Shown here in pieces: positions 24,739 to 31,796 of a stretch of DNA of 31,796 bases. The translations under genes and the position numbers were made by a program. Location of the stretch: contig CAUYUJ010009842.1 of NCBI GenBank assembly GCA_963575745.1, positions 1 to 31,796 of the forward strand, written 5' to 3'. Under the pieces are notes generated by a model. That model was not told the DNA's origin. It searched no databases and saw nothing but the letters and a program-made list of their open reading frames with translations. Positions within the stretch are counted from its first letter, which is position 1; each line of letters begins with the position of its first letter. The DNA is from Prorocentrum cordatum (Eukaryota > Sar > Dinophyceae > Prorocentrales > Prorocentraceae).

Positions 24739-24905
24739 GGCGTCCACGGCCGCCGACCAGGCGAGCCATCGGCAGACCCGCCTTGCGCGCGGGTCACGGG
24801 GCGCCCAGGAGGCGTCCACGGCCGCCCACCAGGCGAAACCTCGGCAGACCCAACCAACGCAGAGGGCGCCCAGGAAGCGCGGCCGCCCACCAGGCGAATT
24901 CATCT
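24739..24905. repeat. About 70 bp tandem repeat, 2.5 copies
   Basis: GGCGTCCACGGCCGCC starts at 24739 and 24811, and the matching GCGGCCGCCCACCAGGCG is near 24877. Units share ACCAGGCGA, TCGGCAGACCC and GGCGCCCAGGA. Confidence 0.75.
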
Positions 24906-25000
24906 GCATCCATCGAACGCCCGCGGCGAACCGCAACTGCAAAAACCATCCCAGGCAGCAGAAGGTTCAGAGAACTCAGGGGCGGGCGGGGCATTCACGT

Positions 25001-26880
25001 ATGATGCATCATCGAATTTGCACGCGTGTATCCTAGCGGGCGGGTCGGGTCGGGCGGGCGGGTCGGGTCGGGCGGGCCGTAACAGGCGGGTCGGGTCGGG
25101 CGGGCGGGACATTCAAATATGATGCATCATCGAATTGGCACGCGTATGCCATAACAAGTGGGTCGGGTCAGGCGGGCGGGTCGGGTCGGACCGTAACGGG
25201 CGGGTCGGGTCGGGCGGGACATCACAATCTGATGCATCATCGGCCCGCGTTTACCCTAGCGGGGGGATCGGGTCGGGCGGGCGGGCTGGGTCGGACGGAC
25301 CCTAATGGGTGGGTCGGGTCGGGCGCGTGGGACATTCAAGTATGATGCATCATCGAATTGGCACGAGTGTACCCTAACGGGCGGGTCGGGTCGAGCGGGC
25401 GGGTCGGGGCACGCGTTTGCGCTAACGGGTGGGTCGGGTCGGGCGGACGGGCCGGGTCGGGACGGACCTTGGCGGGCGGGTCGGTTCGGGCGGGCGGGAC
25501 ATTCAAAAATGCATCATCGAATTGGTACGCGTGTACCCTGACGGGTGGGTCGGGCGGGCGGGTCGGGTCGGGCGGGCCCCCCCCCGCTTAAAAAAACCCG
25601 AGGGCCCCCCCCGGGGGGGGGGGGGGGGGGGGGGGGGGGTCGGGTCGGGCGGTCGGGACATTAAAGTCTGATGCGTCATCGAATTGGCACGCGTGTCCTT
25701 ACGGGCGGGTCGGGTCGGGCAAGCGGGTCGGGTCGGGCAGACCCTAACGGGCGGGTCGGGTCGGGCGGGCGGGTCGGGCGGGGCGGGTCGGGCGGGACAT
25801 TAAAGTATGATGCGCAAGCGAATTGGCACGCGTGTGCCCTGACGGGCGGGTCGGGTCGGGCGGGCGGGTCGGGTCGGGTGGGCCCTAACGGGCGGGTCGG
25901 GTCGGGCGGGCGGGCCATTCAAGTGATGCATCATCGAGTTGGCACGCGTATACCCTGACGGATGGGTCGGGTCGGGCGGTCGGGTCGGGTCGGGCGTTCC
26001 CTAGTGGGCGGGGCGGGTCGGGCGGGCGGGACAAGTTGGCGCGCGTGCACCCTAACGAGTTGGCGCGCGTGCACCCTAACGATCGGCGGGGCGGGCGGGC
26101 GGGTCGGGTCGGGTCGGGCGGACCTTAACGGGCGGGTCGGGTCGGGCAGGCGGGTCGTGTCGGAGGGGCCCTATCAAGCGGGTGGGGTCGGGCGGGCGGG
26201 ACATGACAATATAATGAATCATCGAACTCGCACGCGTGTGCCCTAATGGGCGAGTCGGGTTGGGCGGGTGGGCCAGGTCGGGCGGGCCCTAAAAGGCGGG
26301 TCGGGTCGGTCGGGGCAGTAACATATGATGCATCATCGAGTTGGCACGCGTGTGCCCGAACGGGCGGGTCGTGTCCCGCGGGCGGGACGGGTCGGGTGGG
26401 CTCTAACGGGCGGGTCGGGTCGGGCGGGGGGGCATTAAAGAAATAATGCATCATCGAATTGGCACGCGTGTACCCTAGCGGGTGGGTCGGGTCGGGCGGG
26501 CGGGTCGGGTCGGGCCCTAGTGGGCGGGTAGGGGAGGGCGGGCGGGACATCAAAACACGATGCAACATCGAATTGACGGGCGTGTACCTCAACGGGCGGG
26601 TTGGATCGGGCGGGCGAGTAGGGTCGGGCGGGCCCTATCAAGCTGTTTGGGTCGGGCGGGCAGGAAATTGAAATATTATGCATCATCGAGTTGGCGCGCG
26701 TGCGCCCTAACGGGCGGGTGGGGTGGGGGGGCGGGTCCGCTCGGGCGGGCCCTACCAGGCGGGTCGTGTCGGGCGGGCGGGTCGGGCCGGGCGGACCCTA
26801 GCGGGCAGGTCAGGTCGGGCGGGTCGAACAATACACAACGATGCATCATCGAGCTGGCACGCGTGTGCCCTAACGAGTGG
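25001..26880. repeat. G-rich satellite with a TGATGCATCA box, about 14 units
   Basis: Each unit pairs a conserved box (ATGATGCATCAT then CGAATTGGCACGCGTG, ending near CCCTAACGGG) with a variable run of GGGTCGGGTCGGGCGGGC. Boxes lie near 25001, 25119, 25231, 25342, 25508, 25670, 25807, 25924, 26211, 26325, 26445, 26557, 26675 and 26838. Spacing is mostly 110-165 because the G-rich run changes length. ATGATGCATCAT is a perfect 12 bp palindrome. The plus strand could form G-quadruplexes. Long Gly/Arg or Pro open frames are artefacts. Confidence 0.9.
25577..25639. other. Homopolymer runs, possible assembly artefact
   Basis: Nine C, a short spacer with an A run, eight C and then 27 consecutive G (25613-25639) interrupt the satellite. 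Such runs are often miscalled in sequencing, so the local sequence and length are doubtful. Confidence 0.7.
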
Positions 26881-27285
26881 GTCGGGCAGAATTCTTGTCC
26901 GCGTCCTGTCCATTCCACCTGAACGCACATTTGGACAGGCGAGCCTGGGAGAGTTCAGCCGGGCGAAATGAGCCGGGGCGAATTCAGCCGGGAGAATGGA
27001 CGTCGGGGCGAGTAGTTCGAATTGAGCCAGATCGAATTGAAGGCGGTACGAATTCAGCCGGGCGGCTTCCGATTCCACCTGAACGCCATTATCTTAGACA
27101 AGGCGAGCTCAGGCGAATTCATCCGGGCGAGTTGAGCGGGGCAAATTCAAGCGGGCGAATTGAGCCAGGGCGAGTTCAGCTGGACGAGTTGAGCCGGGGC
27201 GAGTTGAGCTGGGCGAGTCGGAGCGAGTTGAGTGCGGTGCGAGTTCAGCCAAGCGAGTTGAGCTGCTGCCTAATGCCCCCTTGAA
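26881..27285. repeat. Short GAATTCAGCCGGG/GAGTTGAGC repeats in a 161 bp duplication
   Basis: Many degenerate 14-18 bp units (GCGAATTCAGCCGGG, GCGAGTTGAGCCGGG and similar). A larger unit starting ATTCCACCTGAACGC occurs at about 26912 and 27073. CACCTGAACG appears again at the start of the next block. Confidence 0.75.
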
Positions 27286-27540
27286 ACCACCTGAACGGTG
27301 GTTCCGGGAGGCCGACTTCCTAACCCCCCTAGACCTCCCCAAAAACATCATCTGAAGGGTGGTTCCAAGGGGGAAAACTGCTGTAACCCTTTCAAAAAAC
27401 CTCTCGCTGAGGGAGGTTCCAAGGGAAAACCGCCCTCACCCCTCTACCGTCCTCTCAAACCGTCCTCTGAGGGGGGTTGGGGGGGAATACCTCCCTGATC
27501 CCCCTCTGAGGAGGAGGAGTTTGGGGGGGTTTTCCCAGGT
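27286..27540. repeat. About 58 bp degenerate tandem repeat with small hairpins
   Basis: Units share a CTGA-centred fold and then GGTTCCAAGGG: ACCACC-TGAAC-GGTGGT near 27286, then related forms near 27347, 27404, 27462 and 27501. The first forms a perfect 6 bp stem; later ones keep the plan less exactly. No gene here or in 27541-27738. Confidence 0.6.
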
Positions 27541-27738
27541 GTGGTTCTGGGAACTGCCACGCCCTACTGTCATCGTCGGGTCCCCTTGCCCTTCTGCTCA
27601 TTTCTTGCCCTGTGCGCTCCCCCACGGGGTAGCTGGGGTGGGGAACTGGAAGCAGGGATGGGGACAGGGACGAGGGGGCAGGCATGAAAAAGGAGGGGAT
27701 AAGGACATAGGGATCCTGGCAGGGAAATGCTGTGCCCT

Positions 27739-28010
27739 TACCTGTCCTCCTCTTCCTCCTCCTCCTCCTCCTCTTCCTCCTTCTCCTCCTCCATCCGCCT
27801 CTTTCTGCTACGGTTCCTGCTGCTTCTCCTGCTGCCGCTCCTCCTCCTCCTCTCCCTCCTCCTCCTCCTCGTCCTCCTCAACCTGTTCCTCATGCTCCTG
27901 CTGCTCCTCCTGCTGTTGCTCTGGTTTCTGTTCCAACTCCCGTGTGCAGTCCTCTTCCTCCTCCTTCTTCTCCTCCAGTTCCCTCCCTCAATTACTCCCC
28001 CTCCCAGTCA
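27739..28010. repeat. TCC/CTC triplet microsatellite, left block
   Basis: Degenerate CTC/TCC triplets with some CTG. Long Leu/Ser/Pro or Glu/Gly open frames are repeat products. Confidence 0.85.
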
Positions 28011-28119
28011 TCTCTGACAATGCTCCCTGGCTGTTTCGAGGCACTCTTGCAACATTCTTTCCACAGGGTGGGCAGAGGACGTCCCCGTCCCCTCTCCAGG
28101 AGTTCCCCCAATTCCTGCC

Positions 28120-28313
28120 CCCCTAACCCCCGTCTTCGTATCCTCTGCTGCGCGGCCGACAACCCTGCAGGCGCCCATGCGCTGCATGAGGTCGCGCCAC
28201 GTGTCTGCGGAACACTCGCGCCACGCCGCTGCATCCTGGCGACGCAGGTCGCGCCACATGGTGCACTGGAGGCAGGTGTAGCAGCCGACCTCGTGCGCTC
28301 GCTCCTCTTCCAG
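28120..28313 (-). other. Possible gene fragment with a CxxCxxC motif
   Basis: Between two triplet-repeat blocks one minus-strand frame reads a natural-looking segment: HEVGCYTCLQCTMWRDLRRQ followed by a Trp/Arg/Cys-rich stretch to MGACRVVGRA. It is preceded on that strand by a long acidic/basic low-complexity run made by the triplet repeats. It could be an exon or relic of a host protein, or chance. No family is recognised. Confidence 0.25.
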
Positions 28314-28485
28314 CTCCTGCTCGTCGTCGTCGTCGTCGTCGTCGTGCTTCTCCTCCTCCTCCTCCTCCTCCTCCTCCTCCTGCTCCTCCCCCCTCCTCCT
28401 TCCCCTCCTCCTGCTGCTCTTCCTCCTTCTCCTCGTTGTCGTCGTCCTCCTCCTCCTCCTCCTCCTCCTCCTCCTCGCCACCCTT
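28313..28485. repeat. TCC/CTC and CGT triplet microsatellite, right block
   Basis: TCGTCG run at about 28321-28344, then CTC/TCC triplets to 28485, also with TCGTCG near 28435. Confidence 0.85.
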
Positions 28486-28514
28486 CAAAGCTGAACGCCA
28501 ACAAACTGCTGCAC

Positions 28515-28652
28515 GATCCTCTTGAGGGGTGTGCCGAAATGGCCCGAGGCCGCCATGCGAACCCTGCCGCTGGGGCCTTCGGTGGAGCTCCTAGGGGGCC
28601 ACGATCCTCGTGAGGGGTGTGCCGAAATGGCCCGAGGCCGCCTTGCGAACCC
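28515..28652. repeat. 88 bp tandem repeat; second unit interrupted by a transposon
   Basis: GATCCTCTTGAGGGGTGTGC at 28515 and GATCCTCGTGAGGGGTGTGC at 28603 begin units 88 bp apart. The second unit breaks after GCGAACCC (28652) and resumes at 28922 with CCACTGGGGCCTTCGGTG. A further relative of the unit start lies at 31371 (ATCCTCGTGAGGGGTGT). Confidence 0.85.
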
Positions 28653-28654
28653 TA

Positions 28655-28919
28655 CGGTGGGCAGACAAAAAGTGTCCACACTTGTCACGCCAAGACAACT
28701 CGTCGTCAAATCACGTCGAACGAATATGTATACCCCCCTTTCCCCCAACTCAAAGTTGGCGGGGTTAGGCGGCAGGCCGCGCGCCAGGGACAAAATGTGG
28801 ACACTTCAACTTTGGGTTTGGGGGGGGGAATGCGAGGCAAGTGCATCATGCTGTTGCGGTTGTTATCACGTCGCAATGTCTTGCCGCCCTGGGTGTGGAC
28901 ACTTTTTGTCCGGGCACCG
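28655..28919. mobile_element. 265 bp inverted-repeat transposon (MITE) with TA target duplication
   Basis: Terminal inverted repeats of 27 bp match at 24 positions. The inner 18, GACAAAAAGTGTCCACAC (28664-28681) and its exact reverse complement (28893-28910), are perfect, and the outermost CGGTG/CACCG also match. TA flanks both ends (28653-28654, 28920-28921). The neighbouring 88 bp unit preserves the empty site (CCCTGCCGCTGGGG versus CCC-TA-CCACTGGGG). There is no coding capacity. The TA duplication points to mobilisation by a Tc1/mariner-type transposase encoded elsewhere. An internal TGTGGACACTT near 28796 repeats part of the terminus. Confidence 0.85.
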
Positions 28920-29100
28920 TACCACTGGGGCCTTCGGTGAAGCTCCCTATGGGGTCACGCAGTACTGGGTGGGTGAAACGCAGGGAGGAAGGATGAGGGT
29001 GAGGAGGGGGAGGAAGGAAGGAGGGAGGAGAAACGCGTGGACCGTCTCTGCAAAACGAGGACCCACCACCACACGGTGGTGGGGAAAGACAGAGAACGAG

Positions 29101-29285
29101 AACGAGAGAGAGAGAGAGAGAGAAGGAGAGAGAGAGAGAGAAGGGACATATAGAGAAAGAGAGAGAGAGAGAGAGAGAGATAGGGAAAGAGAGAGAGAGA
29201 GAGAGAGAGAAATGGAGACAGAGAGAGAGAGAGAGAGAGAGAAAACGAGAGAGAACGAGAGAAAGAGAGAGAGAGAGAGAGAGCG
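29101..29285. repeat. GA microsatellite
   Basis: GA runs with GAAA and GGAGA interruptions, followed by a short AT-rich stretch (about 29296-29342). The long Arg/Glu and Ser/Leu open frames are not genes. Confidence 0.92.
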
Positions 29286-29345
29286 CGACAGTGCGATCTG
29301 TATATGCACATGCATATATACACATAAACATATATAAATAAACGT

Positions 29346-30420
29346 CATGGTGAAGAGAAGGGGGGACTCGGACAACTCCCCTGGGACCCCGAAATACTCC
29401 ACAATGCCCAAACCTCCCCAACTCGTACATCCCTGGGACGACATGGGATCATCTCTGGCAAGTAGCCGGGTTAAAATCAAGTATCGGGCCATTCCAACCC
29501 GTTGCTCCAGCTTTGCTTGATTCCGTCGCCGTTCGGCCCCGACCATCGTTGATCTCACAATCTCGGGGCATTGCGCTTCGTGGATCACGTCTGCCGAACG
29601 CACTATTACGCGTCATCGTGATTTCCAGGTCCCCATCGGCCCCTCGGCGTGCAGACGGGTCCGTTTCACTATCCAGGCAGTTCGTATGGGGGCCAAGTCG
29701 AGGACGTCGCTTCTTCGGAACCAGATCAGCTGCTGGTGGGCTCAATTGCGCGCCGTGCTGCAGGGGGTGTCGCGCCTCAAGAAGAATCATATAGGTAACG
29801 ACCAGGTTCAACATTATCCTCAAGCATGCCGTCGTCATCTGGACAGGCGGCCTGAGCAGGCGCATGTGATATTGCTGGTTGGTAAAAACCAATATATTGG
29901 GATGAGTGGCTGCAGCTTCCGGGGAGAATCGAGTCCTGCTCTCCGAGGGAGTTCGAATACTTCGGACTTGCCGCCGAGAGGGTCAGTGGCCGCAGTCAGC
30001 GGCGCGCAGTGCAAACATCGCTGAACAAATATCGTATTGAGGACAAAGCTTTCTGATCCGGCTTCGTCGCGCCTTCCAGCCGACGCCTCCATCTGCCCTT
30101 GTGTTTGGAAAAGATGGAGTTAATTTGTATCATCCACGAGATAGTATTGGCGCCGAGACGGAGCAATGGCATAAGTCGCGGGCGCCGAACAAGCCTGTAG
30201 TAGGCGAAATTCTTTACGCTTCGCGTATCCCCACCAGCCCATCTCACAGCAGCAACTCTCGCGAAGCTTGCCGACAGTCGTGTTTTTCAGGCGTGTGTCC
30301 GCTTGGCCCCGCATATCTCCCCTGTTCCTCCTTCCTCCCGCCTCCTTGTACATCCTCCTTGTGGGGGGAGCGGGAGAAGGACGAGGCGGAGGAAGAGGGA
30401 GAGAAAGCGCTCCTCGTGAT
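29346..30420. other. Non-repetitive segment, no gene recognised
   Basis: The longest stretch without obvious repeats in the right half. Open frames on both strands are short and match no family I know. One plus-strand frame at 29886-30056 reads a natural-looking 56-residue end (YWDEWLQLPG, then FEYFGLAAERV and LNKYRIEDKAF) before a TGA. It may be a relic of a host gene or mobile element; I cannot say which. Confidence 0.35.
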
Positions 30421-30422
30421 TT

Positions 30423-30840
30423 GAGTCGTTTGGGGTTTCTCGTCCTGGTGTGAGTCGTTCGGGCCCTTCTTCCTGGTGTGAGTCGTTCGGGCTCTTCGTG
30501 GTGTGAGTCGTTCGGCCTCTTCGTCCTGGTGTGAGTCGTTCGGGCTTCTCGTGGTGTGAGTTGTTCGGGCCCCTCATCCTGGTGTGAGTCGTTCGGGCCC
30601 CACCTCCTGGTGTGACTCGTTCGGGCTCCTCGTGGTGTGAGTCGTTCGGGGCCCGCGTCGTGGTGTGAGTCGTTCGGGCTCCTCGTGGTGTGTGTCGTTC
30701 GGGCGCCTCGTCGTGGTGTGAGTCGTTCGGGCCCCTCCTTGTGGTGTGAGTCGTTCGGGCTCTTCGTGGTGTGAGTCGTTCGGGCCCCTCGTCCTGGTGT
30801 GAGTCGTTCGGGCTCCTCGTGGTGTGAGGCGTTCGGGCAC
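30423..30840. repeat. 25-29 bp tandem repeat (GTGTGAGTCGTTCGGG)
   Basis: About 15 units beginning GTGTGAGTCGTTCGGG, spaced 25-29. Because the spacing is not a multiple of three and the unit lacks stops on the minus strand, long frames rich in His/Thr/Pro/Asn open in several registers; these are artefacts. Confidence 0.9.
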
Positions 30841-31140
30841 CTCGTCCCCTTTTGGGGCGTCTTGGGGGCCTCTTGGCGGCCCCAGGGGCTTCTAGGAGCG
30901 TCTTGGGTGCCTTGGGGGAGCCTCTTCGGGCCTCTTGGGAGCCTCTTGGAGGCCGTTTGGGGCGTCTTGGGGGCCTCTTGGCGGCCCCAGGGGCTTCCAG
31001 GAGCGTCTTGGGTGCCTCGGGGGAGCCTCTTGGGGCCTCTTGGGGGCCTCTTGGAGGCCTCTTGGGGGCCTCCTGGGGGCCTCTTGGGGCCATCTTGGGG
31101 CCTCTTGGTGCCTCCTGGGCGCTTCTTGGGGCCATCTAGG
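30841..31140. repeat. CTTGGGGGCCT repeats in a 105 bp duplication
   Basis: Short units of about 10-12 bp (CCTCTTGGGGG) form a larger block starting GGCGTCTTGGGGGCCTC at 30856 and again at 30961. Long Gly/Leu/Trp or Pro/Arg open frames here are artefacts. Confidence 0.85.
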
Positions 31141-31158
31141 AGGGGATGGATCAAAAAA

Positions 31159-31345
31159 GAGGGGAGCTTCAATGAGCGCTGCCCCCTCAGAAGGGCGAAA
31201 TGAGCCCAAACCCTTCGTAAAATCAATGATTTTGCCTTGAAGGAAGAGGGGAGCTGTAATGAGCGCTGCCCCCTCAGGAGGCCAAAATGGGGCCAAAACC
31301 GTAGTAAAATCAATGATTTTGGCTTCAAAGAAGAGGAGAGCATTT
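31159..31345. repeat. 87 bp tandem repeat with an internal palindrome
   Basis: GAGGGGAGC starts at 31159 and 31246, and a partial third unit is at 31333. Each full unit contains AAAATCA-A-TGATTTT (31219-31233, 31306-31320), a perfect 7 bp inverted repeat around one base. Confidence 0.85.
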
Positions 31346-31703
31346 TTTCTGGTCCCCCCCGTCGGGGCCAGAATCCTCGTGAGGGGTGTCGTTTTTTAGC
31401 CCTCCCAGGAGTCGAAAAGGACCCCCCTGACCACCCGCGAAAGGACCTCTCCAGGCCCAGGGGGAGGGGGTAGGGGGAGGGGTAAACCCTCCCCGAAGGG
31501 GAAGAAGGGGGGTTGAGAACAGAGCGGGCTCTCTAAACCACTCACGCCCAAAGGGCTGGTGGGATTATTGTTGATCCCCCCCCACCGGTGCACATTGATT
31601 CTTTTCGATTGAAGTGCCACCCCCGGGGCTCGCACCTTGTTTTTTCTGAAGGAAAGTCTTCCTGCTCAAACTATGCCCCTGCTCCCCGGGCTATAACAAC
31701 AAC
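31346..31703. other. No gene recognised
   Basis: GC-rich sequence with purine runs. It includes ATCCTCGTGAGGGGTGT (31371-31387), shared with the 88 bp repeat at 28603, and TCCCC-GAA-GGGGA near 31488. Nothing else can be supported. Confidence 0.4.
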
Positions 31704-31796
31704 GGCTCCCGCCTGAGACTTCCTTGATTTTTACTCAGGACCCCCGCTCCCGCCTGAGATTTCCGCGCAATTTACTCAGGAAAGGCGCTCCCGTCT
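31704..31796. repeat. 41 bp tandem hairpin repeat at the window end
   Basis: GCTCCCGCCTGAG begins near 31704 and 31745, and a third unit near 31786 is cut by the window end. Each full unit has CCTGAG and CTCAGG (31712-31717 with 31734-31739; 31753-31758 with 31775-31780), which can fold into a 6 bp stem. The array probably continues beyond the window. Confidence 0.8.

Noticed and set aside
25305-25958. Gly/Arg-rich open frames in the satellite
   Set aside because: Products of the GGGTCGGGC repeat with no conserved start or stop.
25001-26880. Telomeric repeats (CCCTAA within the satellite)
   Set aside because: CCCTAA occurs once per unit and is never tandem.
31300-31335. Relic of the dinoflagellate spliced leader (ATTTTGGCT...CAA)
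   Set aside because: Only a short resemblance with extra bases, and it lies inside an 87 bp tandem repeat whose other copy differs at those bases.
30120-31343. 407-codon minus-strand frame rich in His, Thr, Pro and Asn
   Set aside because: Encoded by 25-29 bp tandem repeats that stay open in several frames; no unique sequence.
31510-31650. tRNA-like GAGTGGTTTAGAGAGC on the minus strand
   Set aside because: No acceptor stem, anticodon arm or T arm could be folded around it.

Overview
This 31.8 kb window looks like repeat-rich nuclear DNA of a dinoflagellate. The evidence is indirect: very GC-rich coding sequence, abundant microsatellites and satellites, no ordinary host gene, and LINE (non-LTR) reverse transcriptases. 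The minus-strand copy carries the AFPSL, GVxQGCP and ADD motif style I associate with dinoflagellate LINEs. I cannot name the species.

Layout. 1-823: tandem repeats and fold-back sequence. 824-1170 plus a 0.5 kb CT tract: a unit that recurs at 17705-18397. 1685-18397: an unusually large plus-strand LINE of about 16.7 kb. Its ORF1 (1837-4382, broken by one frame change) is gag-like. Its ORF2 (open to 15513, continued in another frame to 17687) carries, in order, a hydrophobic segment with a duplicated amphipathic unit, a domain resembling ADP-ribosyltransferases of the PARP type, a Cys-rich zinc-binding region, a long Pro-rich linker, an APE-type endonuclease, a reverse transcriptase, a CCHC knuckle and an RNase H. 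18419-19915: simple repeats and a 63/152 bp satellite. 19920-24360: a decayed LINE of another family on the minus strand. 24739-27540: GC-rich satellites. 27541-31796: triplet and dinucleotide repeats, a 265 bp TA-flanked inverted-repeat transposon with its empty site preserved next door, and several short tandem repeats up to the window end.

The most unusual signal is a family of about 14 short hairpins (445-17303), all on the plus strand and nearly all inside the large LINE. Each has the same plan: an outer arm, one unpaired C, a 4 bp inner stem, a two-pyrimidine loop, the other half of the inner stem, and a complementary outer arm. The core is conserved (typically CGGCTTCAGCC), while the outer arms differ in sequence from copy to copy yet still pair. 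They fall between protein domains and are read in different frames, so the signal lies in the nucleic acid rather than the peptide.

How the parts work together: ORF1 would bind and package the element RNA. The ORF2 endonuclease would nick a target, apparently CT/GA microsatellite DNA, the reverse transcriptase would copy from the 3' end, which carries two small stem-loops followed by a CT tail, and RNase H would remove the RNA. The roles of the PARP-like domain, the membrane-like segment and the hairpins are unknown.
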